Assembly: GCA_964505555.1 (NCBI GenBank)
Contig: CAZDIO010000150.1
Location: 1-19,801 of the forward strand
Length of the DNA stretch: 19,801 bases
Reading direction: 5' to 3'
From: CAZDIO01 sp964505555
Lineage (GTDB): Bacteria; Bdellovibrionota_C; UBA2361; SZUA-149; CAZDIO01
In this document: positions 13,849 to 19,801 of the stretch, one piece after another
Position numbering within the stretch: position 1 is the first letter of the stretch
Layout of the letters: each line of letters starts with the position of its first letter
The notes under the pieces: model-generated
What the model was told of the DNA's origin: nothing
What the model saw: only the letters and a program-made list of their open reading frames with translations
The model's database searches: none
Program-made: the position numbers and the translations under genes

Positions 13849-14418
13849 ATGAAACTTGTATTTTTGGGCCCACCGGGAGCGGGGAAAGGTACGCAAGCAA
13901 AGCTTATCGCTAACGATAAAGATCTTGCGCATATTAGTACCGGCGACATGTTGCGAGCAGCTGTTTCAAGCGGCTCAAAACTTGGTCTTCAGGTAAAGTC
14001 GGTTTTAGACAGTGGTCAGCTTGTTCCCGATGATCTCATCGTGCGTCTCATCGAGAAGCGAGTAGAGGAAGAGGATTGTAAGGTTGGGTATATTCTCGAT
14101 GGTTTTCCACGTACGGTTGGACAGGCGCAAGCGTTGCAGAGAATGCTTGAAGGAAAAGGCACCGCACTTTCTGGGGTGTTGTTGTTTCAAGTAAGTGAGG
14201 AGGATTTGCGAACGCGACTTGCAATCCGTCGGAATGAACAGGGTCGTGCTGATGATGATGAGCAGGTGCAGTTAGAGCGTTTACGGGTCTACGAGCGAGA
14301 GACGAAGCCGCTTATTGAATTTTATGATCGGCTTGGTTTTTTGCGTCGAGTAGATGCATCAGGAAATATAGAAGAGATTTCTAAGAAGGTCGCCCAGGTG
14401 GTATCGGGCTTGGTATGA
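13849..14418 (+). CDS. adk: Adenylate kinase, short-LID form
   Basis: Catalyses AMP + ATP to 2 ADP in the cytosol. The 189-aa enzyme has the P-loop GPPGAGKGT at residues 7-15, the AMP-site ISTGDMLR at 29-36, DGFPRT at 84-89 and the Arg-rich catalytic segment RADDDEQVQLERLRVYERET at 133-152. The LID between about 127 and 137 is short and has no Cys cluster, so this is the short, zinc-free type, unlike the roughly 215-aa long form. AAAGGAG precedes the ATG. Its TGA overlaps the map ATG (ATGA, 14415-14418). Confidence 0.98.
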   Translation: MKLVFLGPPGAGKGTQAKLIANDKDLAHISTGDMLRAAVSSGSKLGLQVKSVLDSGQLVPDDLIVRLIEKRVEEEDCKVGYILDGFPRTVGQAQALQRMLEGKGTALSGVLLFQVSEEDLRTRLAIRRNEQGRADDDEQVQLERLRVYERETKPLIEFYDRLGFLRRVDASGNIEEISKKVAQVVSGLV

Positions 14419-15185
14419 CGATTCAGTTAAAGTCGCCCACAGAAGTTGAAGTGATGCGGCGAGCAAACATGATCGTCTTTGAGGTGTTGCAAGCCCTTTC
14501 CCAGATGGTACGGCCTGGGGTAACGACGGCGGACCTTGATGAGCGTGCAAGGGAGATTACCAAAGAGAAAGGGGTAAAGGCGGCATTCCTTGGTTACCCC
14601 TCAAGTTCTCGAGGAGTAGAACCTTTTCCAGGGGTAATCTGTGCATCGGTCAATGAAGCGATCGTTCACGGGGTGCCTAATAAAGTTCCGCTCAAGTCGG
14701 GAGATATCGTGAGCATCGATTATGGCTGTGTGTATGAGGAGTATTTTGGTGATTCAGCGCTTACCGTTGCCGTAGGGGAGATCTCCACAGAGGCAAAAAA
14801 GCTTCTCTCCATTACAGAACAGGCGCTGGAGGACGCAATTTCCCAATGTGTGGCCGGAAATAGAATTGGAGATATCTCCGCTGCCGTGCAGAGCCGGGTA
14901 GAGGGGAATGGATTCTCGGTTGTGCGTGAGTTTGTCGGCCATGGCATAGGAAGAGCGATGCATGAACCGCCCCATGTGCCTAATTTCGGAGTTCGGGGGC
15001 AGGGTCGAGTTTTACGAGAGGGTATGGTATTAGCTATAGAGCCTATGGTTACCGCGGGCAGTGCTGAGGCAAAGGTGCTCGCCGACGGATGGACAGCGGT
15101 AACGCGGGATAAGAGTTATGCAGCCCACTTTGAACACACGGTGGCGATAACAGATGGGAAACCCTATGTGCTGAGTAGGCCGTAG
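14415..15185 (+). CDS. map: Methionine aminopeptidase, type I
   Basis: Removes the initiator methionine from nascent proteins whose second residue is small. The 256-aa pita-bread enzyme shows all five metal ligands by motif: D102 in SIDYG, D113 in FGDSA, H176 in GHGIG, E209 in AIEPM and E240 in FEHTVAI. The active-site H85 lies in AIVHGVP. It has no N-terminal zinc-finger extension. It overlaps adk by four bases (ATGA), suggesting coupled translation. In many bacteria infA follows; here only 56 nt separate it from rpmJ. Confidence 0.98.
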   Translation: MTIQLKSPTEVEVMRRANMIVFEVLQALSQMVRPGVTTADLDERAREITKEKGVKAAFLGYPSSSRGVEPFPGVICASVNEAIVHGVPNKVPLKSGDIVSIDYGCVYEEYFGDSALTVAVGEISTEAKKLLSITEQALEDAISQCVAGNRIGDISAAVQSRVEGNGFSVVREFVGHGIGRAMHEPPHVPNFGVRGQGRVLREGMVLAIEPMVTAGSAEAKVLADGWTAVTRDKSYAAHFEHTVAITDGKPYVLSRP

Positions 15186-15198
15186 AAGAGAAAAGATG

Positions 15199-15216
15199 GT
15201 AACCGTGAACGGTTAC
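15199..15216 (+). promoter_or_regulatory. Perfect 7-bp hairpin between map and rpmJ
   Basis: GTAACCG (15199-15205) and CGGTTAC (15210-15216) pair perfectly around a TGAA loop. No T run follows, so it is not a typical intrinsic terminator. It lies about 15 nt before the rpmJ RBS (AAGGAG) in the spacer where infA is commonly found. It could be an RNA processing or stability element or a binding site (inference). Confidence 0.45.
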
Positions 15217-15241
15217 AAAAGATTTAATTAAGGAGCAGGAA

Positions 15242-15358
15242 ATGAAAGTAAGAGCATCAGTAAAAAAAATGTGTGAGCACTGTCGGGTCGTAAAACGAAA
15301 AGGGGTGCTCTATGTTATTTGTACACGTTCAGCCAAGCACAAACAGCGACAGGGTTGA
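15242..15358 (+). CDS. rpmJ: 50S ribosomal protein L36, zinc-binding
   Basis: Small 38-aa 50S protein whose reading frame I translated directly. It starts MKVRASVKKMCEHCRVVKRK and ends with AKHKQRQG, both near-invariant in L36. The zinc ligands are C11, C14, C27 and H33 (CEHC, VICT, KHK), so it is the C+ form. There is one extra residue between C27 and the His compared with the common spacing. AAGGAG about 8 nt upstream gives a strong RBS. It leads the rpsM-rpsK-rpsD-rpoA-rplQ set. Confidence 0.97.
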   Translation: MKVRASVKKMCEHCRVVKRKGVLYVICTRSAKHKQRQG

Positions 15359-15394
15359 TAACGTTTAATTAGTAAGGAAAGAGGAAGAAACTAG

Positions 15395-15766
15395 ATGGCA
15401 CGTATTGCAGGTGTTGATTTACCACGAAATAAGCGAATTGAAGTCGCCTTAAGTTACCTTGTCGGTATCGGAAAAACTACGTCGAAGAAGATCCTAAAGG
15501 AAGCAAACATCGATCCGAACCTCAGATCTGATGCCCTTAATGAGGAGCAGATCGGAAAGATCCGAAAGATTATCGATGCCAACTATTCGGTAGAGGGGGA
15601 TATTCGTCGAGAAATTGGACAGAATATCAAGCGACTTATGGACCTAGGAACCTATCGGGGACTTCGTCACCGAAAGAACCTTCCTGTTCGGGGGCAACGA
15701 ACCCATACCAATGCCAGAACAAGGAAAGGACCCAGAAAAGGCAAATTAATTGCTGGAAAAAAGTAA
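15395..15766 (+). CDS. rpsM: 30S ribosomal protein S13
   Basis: S13 in the 30S head forms intersubunit bridges to L5 and 23S rRNA and contacts P-site tRNA. The 123-aa protein opens MARIAGVDLPRNKRIEVALS and has LVGIGKTTSKKILKEANI (helix-hairpin-helix), IRREIGQNIKRLMDLGTYRG, LRHRKNLPVRGQRTHTNART and RKGPRK near the end; the basic tail that reaches the P site is intact. AGAGGAAG lies about 10 nt before the ATG. The 82-nt gap to rpsK is wider than most here. Confidence 0.98.
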   Translation: MARIAGVDLPRNKRIEVALSYLVGIGKTTSKKILKEANIDPNLRSDALNEEQIGKIRKIIDANYSVEGDIRREIGQNIKRLMDLGTYRGLRHRKNLPVRGQRTHTNARTRKGPRKGKLIAGKK

Positions 15767-15848
15767 GAATTTCCGACCGCTTACATTTTTATTAAGTTTA
15801 TGATAGTAACCCTAGGCTCTATTTACTAAGAACTTAGCAGGGAATTAG
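15767..15848 (+). other. AT-rich rpsM-rpsK spacer
   Basis: This spacer is AT-rich and has a -10-like TATGAT at 15799-15804, but the nearest -35-like element (TTACAT, 15781-15786) is only 12 nt away, which is too close. CTAAG-AA-CTTAG at 15826-15837 is a small perfect palindrome placed just before the rpsK RBS (AGGGA). An internal promoter or operator is possible but not supported strongly. Confidence 0.3.
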
Positions 15849-16256
15849 ATGGCAGAAGATTTAGAACAACAACCGCAGACAGTAAAAAAACGAAAAACGA
15901 AGAAAAAGAGCGTTCCCGTTGGGATCGTTATTATTCGTTCAACGTTTAACAACACGGTAATCACGATTACTGATATGACGGGCAATGTGGTGAGTTGGTC
16001 AAGTGCTGGTTGTCACGGTTTCAAAGGTTCAAGAAAGTCTACTCCGTTTGCGGCGCAAATTGCAGCTCAAGCAGCAGCAAAGTTAGCGATTGAAAACGGG
16101 ATGAGACAAGCGCAAGTTCGTCTTGATGGACCGGGCTCTGGACGTGAGTCCGCGTTACGTTCCATTCAGGCAGCCGGATTACAGATTACATCGATTCGAG
16201 ATATCACTCCAATTCCACATAACGGATGTCGAGCTCCAAAACGACGCCGTGTATGA
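15849..16256 (+). CDS. rpsK: 30S ribosomal protein S11
   Basis: S11 lies on the 30S platform near the E-site mRNA. The 135-aa product has GIVIIRSTFNNTVITITDMT, WSSAGCHGFKGSRKSTPFAA, AAQAAAKLAIENGMRQAQVR, DGPGSGRESALRSIQAAGL and DITPIPHNGCRAPKRRRV, an intact family signature including the basic tail. The N-terminus has a short acidic/Gln then Lys-rich stretch (MAEDLEQQPQTVKKRKTKKK), a few residues longer than E. coli. RBS is AGGGA. Confidence 0.98.
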   Translation: MAEDLEQQPQTVKKRKTKKKSVPVGIVIIRSTFNNTVITITDMTGNVVSWSSAGCHGFKGSRKSTPFAAQIAAQAAAKLAIENGMRQAQVRLDGPGSGRESALRSIQAAGLQITSIRDITPIPHNGCRAPKRRRV

Positions 16257-16313
16257 TGTGTGATCTGGAGAAAAATTTTAAGGGAAAGCTTTAAGGAAAG
16301 GAAGGAGTAAGAG

Positions 16314-16940
16314 ATGGCACGGTATATTGGGCCAGTTTGTCGGTTGTGTCGACGCGAAGGCGAGAAGCTATTTTTTAAGGGTGATCGCTGCTTTTCAAAT
16401 AAGTGCGCCATTGAGCGACGAGAGGGACAACCTGGGCAGCATGCAAAGATGCGCGGGCGTTTTTCTGAGTTTAAAGTACAGCTTCGAGAAAAACAGAAGG
16501 TGAAGAGGATGTATGGATTGCTCGAGCGGCAATTTCGAACACTCTTTGAAACCGCTGAGCGGAAAAAAGGCGTAACCGGCGAAAACTTACTGGTCTCGTT
16601 GGAAAGTCGTTTTGATAATATGGTCTATCGCTCAGGGTTTGCCTCCTCACGACGAGAAGCCCGTGAACTCATTAGTCATGGCCACTTTATGGTCAACGGC
16701 AAGAAGCTAAATATCGCCTCTTATCCGGTAAAGCCGGGGGATACGATTAGTGTTCGGGAGAAAAGTCGTCCGTTAACTCGAATCAATGAGTCTCTTGCTG
16801 CGGCTGAGGGAAGACGAGTTCCAGAGTGGCTCGAACTTGATAAATCAAACTACCAGGTTGCTGTGCGCGCACTTCCAACAAGAGAGCAGATTACGCATCC
16901 AATGAAGGAACAGTTAATCGTTGAATTGTATTCGAAGTAA
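16314..16940 (+). CDS. rpsD: 30S ribosomal protein S4, zinc-binding
   Basis: S4 nucleates 30S assembly by binding the 16S rRNA 5' domain and influences decoding fidelity. The 208-aa product begins MARYIGPVCRLCRREGEKLF; C9, C12, C26 and C31 form the zinc site of the C+ form. Further motifs are QPGQHAKMRGRFSEFKVQLR, VKRMYGLLERQF, LESRFDNMVYRSGFASSRRE, and an S4 domain with ARELISHGHFMVNGKKLNIA. GGAAGGAG precedes the ATG. Placement between rpsK and rpoA is the usual proteobacterial-type order. Confidence 0.98.
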   Translation: MARYIGPVCRLCRREGEKLFFKGDRCFSNKCAIERREGQPGQHAKMRGRFSEFKVQLREKQKVKRMYGLLERQFRTLFETAERKKGVTGENLLVSLESRFDNMVYRSGFASSRREARELISHGHFMVNGKKLNIASYPVKPGDTISVREKSRPLTRINESLAAAEGRRVPEWLELDKSNYQVAVRALPTREQITHPMKEQLIVELYSK

Positions 16941-16979
16941 CGTTCGAAGCCAGTTCATGGTTGAAGAGATTTTTTATTA

Positions 16980-17005
16980 CCAATAAGGCCATAGGCCAAT
17001 AAAGG
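16980..17005 (+). repeat. Short tandem/palindromic repeat before rpoA
   Basis: CCAATAAGG (16980-16988) recurs as CCAATAAAGG (16996-17005) with a 16-nt period, and the intervening GGCCATAGGCC (16987-16997) is an inverted repeat. The string AATAAGGCC...GGGCA is also found at 4024-4052 in the rplD-rplW gap, so the two places may share a degenerate intergenic repeat. It occupies the region upstream of rpoA, whose ribosome binding site is weak. Confidence 0.4.
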
Positions 17006-17023
17006 GCACGAGATAGAATAGGC

Positions 17024-18076
17024 ATGGAAACGCATCGAAGCATTATTAAAGGTAATTTCTTAAAAGATTTTATTAAACCACGTCGCCTCGAGCTTGAGGG
17101 GAACACCGGTGGTATCTACGGGAAGTTTGTTGCAGAACCTCTTGAGCGCGGCTATGGAGCTACTCTTGGTAATAGTCTGCGACGAATTTTGCTCTCCTCA
17201 CTTCCAGGAGCAGCGGTTACCGCAGTACGAATCGAAGGGGTGAAACATGAATTTTCCACGATCCCTGGTTGTATTGAAGACGTCACTGAGATTGTGTTGA
17301 ATCTTAAGCAGGTAGTTCTTGAACTTGGTGACAAAGACAGCGCTACGTTGCGCCTTGATGTAAAAGGACCTACCGTTGTGACCGCAGGGATGATTACGGG
17401 AGATATTAACGTCAGAGTTATTAATCCTGAACTCCATATCGCGTCTCTGAATGAAGAGGGATCGCTTTCAATGGAACTAACGGCTCGAAACGGTCGTGGC
17501 TATGTGGTGGCAGAAGGAAACAAAGAGGAAGCGACTCCTGTTGGAACGATTCCGATTGATGCCGTGTTTTCACCAATTCGTAAGGTCAACCACGTGGTAA
17601 CAAACGCACGTGTTGGGCAACGAACTGACTACGACAAACTCACCCTCGAGGTATGGACCGATGGAAGTATCTCTCCAGAAGATGCGGTGAAGGGAGCTGC
17701 GTATATTTTACGAGATCAGCTTGGGGTCTTTACCGGGATCGAAGAGGTTGTTGAAGAAGTGGTTCATCACGTCGTTGAAGAGAAGCCACGGCTCAATGAG
17801 AACCTCTTTCGAAGAATTGATGAGCTTGAACTTAGTGTGCGCTCAGCAAACTGTTTAGAGAATGCAGATATTAAGTACATTGGAGAACTTGTTCAAAGAT
17901 CTGAAGCAGAGATGCTTCGAACAAAGAACTTTGGTCGTAAGTCACTTAATGAAATTAAAGAGATCTTAACTGAGATGGGACTCTCTTTGGGGATGAGGCT
18001 TGAGAATTTTCCACCACGTCATGAGCTTGATAAGCTCTCGGAACATTCATCAAGTGGAAGTTCAGCATCTCTCTAA
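17024..18076 (+). CDS. rpoA: DNA-directed RNA polymerase subunit alpha
   Basis: Alpha dimerises to start core RNA polymerase assembly; its C-terminal domain contacts UP elements and activators. The 350-aa protein has the N-terminal domain at about 1-240 with EPLERGYGATLGNSLRRILL, SSLPGAAVTAVRI, FSTIPGCIEDVTEIVLNLK and DYDKLTLEVWTDGSISPEDA. A linker with several Glu and Val residues follows, then the CTD at about 258-335: DELELSVRSANCLENADIKY, GELVQRSEAEML, FGRKSLNEIKEIL and SLGMRLENFPP. R273, N276 and C277 align with E. coli R265, N268 and C269, the UP-element-binding set. The end is Ser-rich. No strong SD is seen, only a distant GAG. Confidence 0.99.
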   Translation: METHRSIIKGNFLKDFIKPRRLELEGNTGGIYGKFVAEPLERGYGATLGNSLRRILLSSLPGAAVTAVRIEGVKHEFSTIPGCIEDVTEIVLNLKQVVLELGDKDSATLRLDVKGPTVVTAGMITGDINVRVINPELHIASLNEEGSLSMELTARNGRGYVVAEGNKEEATPVGTIPIDAVFSPIRKVNHVVTNARVGQRTDYDKLTLEVWTDGSISPEDAVKGAAYILRDQLGVFTGIEEVVEEVVHHVVEEKPRLNENLFRRIDELELSVRSANCLENADIKYIGELVQRSEAEMLRTKNFGRKSLNEIKEILTEMGLSLGMRLENFPPRHELDKLSEHSSSGSSASL

Positions 18077-18102
18077 CGTAACGAATGGATTAGCAGGAAG
18101 TC

Positions 18103-18588
18103 ATGAGACACGGAAAAGCTTGGAAAAAACTCGAGAGAAGCCCCAGTCATCGTCGGGCGTTGCTTCGAAATTTAGCAACATCCCTCATTCAACATGAACG
18201 GATAGAAACAACGATTACCAAGGCAAAAGCTCTACGACGGGTAGCAGACCGGCTCATTACCCTCGGAAAGAAGGGAACCCTCCCTGCACGGCGTCAAGCG
18301 ATCGCCTATCTGATGCCTGTCAACAGAGAGGTTTCATTTGATACGAAGAAGAGAACGGTCGTGCATAAGCTTTTTGAAGATCTAGCACCGCGTTATAATG
18401 AACGCTCTGGTGGCTATACTCGTGTGATTCGAACCAGAAAGCGTGAAGGGGATAAGGCTCAACTTGCGATGATTGAATTTGTTGAGTCATCCTCAGCAGT
18501 GGTTTCCGAGAAGAAAGAGAAGAAGAAACGCCGAGTAGTGAGAACGGGCAGAGCAAAGAAAGAAGCTGCTTCTCATGAAACTGCTTGA
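18103..18588 (+). CDS. rplQ: 50S ribosomal protein L17 with basic C-terminal extension
   Basis: L17 is near the exit tunnel. The 161-aa product opens MRHGKAWKKLERSPSHRRAL and has LRNLATSLIQHERIETTITK, AKALRRVADRLITLGKKG, VHKLFEDLAPRYNERSGGYT and a closing strand LAMIEFVE. The usual domain ends there at about residue 128. About 33 further residues follow, rich in Lys, Arg, Glu and Ser (for example SEKKEKKKRRVVRTGRAKKE), an added charged tail. AGGAAG precedes ATG 18103. Its last 14 bases overlap the start of fabI in another frame, so the length of the tail is tied to that gene. Confidence 0.97.
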   Translation: MRHGKAWKKLERSPSHRRALLRNLATSLIQHERIETTITKAKALRRVADRLITLGKKGTLPARRQAIAYLMPVNREVSFDTKKRTVVHKLFEDLAPRYNERSGGYTRVIRTRKREGDKAQLAMIEFVESSSAVVSEKKEKKKRRVVRTGRAKKEAASHETA

Positions 18589-19342
18589 CGGCAAGTATGG
18601 TCTTGTTTTTGGGCTTGCAAACCAAAAGAGCATAGCCTGGGGCATCTCTCAAGCTTGTCACGAGCACGGTGCGAAACTCGGATTTACCTTCCTTAACGAA
18701 GCGCTTGAAAAGCGGGTTACCCCACTCGCAGAATCCCTCAATTCGGAACTTATTCTCCAGTGTGATGTTCAAAACGATCAGGAGCTCGACAAAGTTTTTG
18801 AAGAGGTAAAAAAACAGTGGGGTCGGCTCGATTTTGTTATTCACTCCGTAGCCTATGCTCACGGGGAAGATCTTAAAGAGGAGTTTCATAAGACATCACG
18901 AGAGGGGTTTCGGCTTGCGCTTGATGTAAGTTGTTACTCGCTCATCGCTGTTTCAAGCAGAGCCTATCCATTAATGAAGCACGGTGGTTCGATTCTTAGT
19001 TTGACTTACTACGGTGCTGAGAAGGTAGTTCCCAATTACAAAGTGATGGGGGTTGCAAAAGCCGCACTTGAAGCAGCAGTGCGAGAGTTAGCGGTAGATT
19101 TTGGAAAAGATGGAGTGCGGGTAAACGCAATCTCTGCTGGGCCAATACGAACGTTAGCAGCTTCAGGAATATCAAACTTTCGAGCGCTCCTTGCGATGTT
19201 TGAAGCGCGCGCTCCTATGAAGAGGCTAACAACGATTGAAGATGTTGGGGCTTCATCAGTATATCTTGTCAGTGACCTCTCTCGAGCAGTTACGGGAGAG
19301 ATCCACTACGTAGACTGTGGTTTTAACGTTACTGCAGTATAG
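18575..19342 (+). CDS. fabI: Enoyl-[acyl-carrier-protein] reductase (FabI type)
   Basis: Reduces trans-2-enoyl-ACP with NAD(P)H in the last step of each fatty-acid elongation cycle. The 255-aa SDR-family protein has the FabI-type nucleotide motif GLANQKSIAWGI at 13-24, CDV at 63-65, HSVAYA at 90-95, a Y-x6-K pair at Y155 and K162 (NYKVMGVAK) with the upstream Y145, and NAISAGPIRTLAASGI at 184-199, close to E. coli and S. aureus FabI. The ATG lies inside the last codons of rplQ (14-nt overlap, different frame) with only a weak AAAGAAG upstream, so expression may depend on rplQ translation. Placing fabI directly after rplQ is not the usual arrangement; it would tie membrane lipid synthesis to ribosome production (inference). 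Confidence 0.96.
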   Translation: MKLLDGKYGLVFGLANQKSIAWGISQACHEHGAKLGFTFLNEALEKRVTPLAESLNSELILQCDVQNDQELDKVFEEVKKQWGRLDFVIHSVAYAHGEDLKEEFHKTSREGFRLALDVSCYSLIAVSSRAYPLMKHGGSILSLTYYGAEKVVPNYKVMGVAKAALEAAVRELAVDFGKDGVRVNAISAGPIRTLAASGISNFRALLAMFEARAPMKRLTTIEDVGASSVYLVSDLSRAVTGEIHYVDCGFNVTAV

Positions 19343-19360
19343 AGAAAAGGCAGTAGTTTC

Positions 19361-19720
19361 TTGAAAGAATCAGAAAAAGAAGAGCTTGAAGCCTTACTTA
19401 CGAGCGCAAAGAAAGTGCTCGTTCTTGTCGAAGAATCCACCTTAGAGCACCTAGAAGAAAATCTTGAAAGTTACCTAAACAACTTTCGCCTCTGGCAGGA
19501 GCGATTTGAAAGGAACGAACACCAAATAGAGGACACCGCTCTTGTCTCCCTTCTTGAAGAGCTTCAACTGCTCCATCAGCAGGTGGTAGAGAAGGTAAAC
19601 ATAAAGAAAGATGACATCCTCCTTGCCCTCCAAGAGATCCACAAACGGGGCAAAGCTGTAAAAGCCTATATCGATCGCTATCCTTCAAGAATTACGATTA
19701 CCGGTAAACGGGAAGGGTGA
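19361..19720 (+). CDS. Small helical, coiled-coil-prone protein of unknown function
   Basis: I do not recognise this gene with confidence. The 119-aa product from TTG 19361 (AAAAGG about 10 nt upstream) is almost wholly helical: leucines spaced in heptads run through residues 1-95 with many Glu and Lys (LEHLEENLESYLNNF, LLEELQLLHQQVVEKV). There is no signal peptide, membrane segment or Cys. The end, HKRGKAVKAYIDRYPSR, resembles the C-terminal GK-x-AxxAY theme of FliT/FlgN-like flagellar chaperones, but that is a weak likeness. It lies 18 nt after fabI in the same direction and is probably co-transcribed. The composition and codon use look like the neighbouring genes, so it is likely real. Confidence 0.65.
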   Translation: MKESEKEELEALLTSAKKVLVLVEESTLEHLEENLESYLNNFRLWQERFERNEHQIEDTALVSLLEELQLLHQQVVEKVNIKKDDILLALQEIHKRGKAVKAYIDRYPSRITITGKREG

Positions 19721-19775
19721 GAATGGCTTTTATGGACAGGAACTAAGATAAGGAATCTTATTGACAGTAACCCTC

Positions 19776-19801
19776 CTGTCGTTGCGAGCGGAGCGAAGCA
19801 A
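19776..19801. repeat. Dispersed repeat, copy 3 (cut by window end)
   Basis: CTGTCGTTGCGAGCGGAGCG and the final AAGCAA match the core of the copy at 3960-4017 and the arms of the copy at 12424-12465. The element is incomplete at the window edge, so the second arm cannot be seen. It follows a possible small palindrome (ATAAG-GAAT-CTTAT, 19750-19763) and a GACAG/CTGTC inverted pair. Confidence 0.7.

Noticed and set aside
18320..18889. 189-aa minus-strand open frame across rplQ and fabI
   Set aside because: It is antisense to two well-supported genes, has no recognisable motifs and no suitable RBS; it is a shadow of their codon use.
1..19801. CRISPR array, tRNA or rRNA genes, prophage, transposase or defence genes
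   Set aside because: No regularly spaced repeats, no tRNA cloverleaf or rRNA signature and no such protein motifs were seen; the window is a housekeeping cluster.

Overview
This window is the conserved bacterial ribosomal-protein supercluster (S10, spc and alpha operons fused in one direction), flanked by a TonB-dependent receptor on the left and by fabI plus a small unrecognised coiled-coil protein on the right. All genes are on the + strand. The organism is a Gram-negative bacterium: it has an outer-membrane receptor with plug and barrel and a FabI-type enoyl-ACP reductase. The rpsD-rpoA-rplQ order, the alpha-CTD sequence and the dispersed palindromic repeats would suit a deltaproteobacterial-type lineage (for example Bdellovibrionota, Myxococcota or SAR324-like), but that placement is inference from memory and not a computed phylogeny.

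Layout. 1-117: short repeat-bearing flank. 118-2097: BtuB-like TonB-dependent receptor. 2240-7727: S10 operon (rpsJ, rplC, rplD, a 484-bp gap, rplW, rplB, rpsS, rplV, rpsC, rplP, rpmC). 7755-12357: rpsQ, rplN, rplX, rplE, rpsZ-type S14, rpsH, rplF, rplR, rpsE, rpmD, rplO. 12481-15185: secY, adk, map. 15242-18588: rpmJ, rpsM, rpsK, rpsD, rpoA, rplQ. 18575-19342: fabI, overlapping rplQ. 19361-19720: small helical protein. The window ends inside a repeat.

The genes work together in making ribosomes (r-proteins), RNA polymerase (alpha), the Sec translocon (SecY), N-terminal methionine removal (Map) and adenylate balance (Adk). FabI adds the last reduction of fatty-acid elongation to the growth-rate-coupled cluster. 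S14, S4 and L36 all keep their zinc-binding Cys sets, while Adk has the short, zinc-free LID.

I found no convincing undescribed system. What is unusual: a non-coding, repeat-filled 484-bp interruption between rplD and rplW; a palindromic repeat family represented in two intergenic gaps of the cluster and at the right edge; a different palindromic repeat overlapping the 5' end of the receptor ORF; charged low-complexity or extra extensions on L22, L24 and L17; the absence of infA from its usual map-rpmJ position; and the 14-nt rplQ/fabI overlap.
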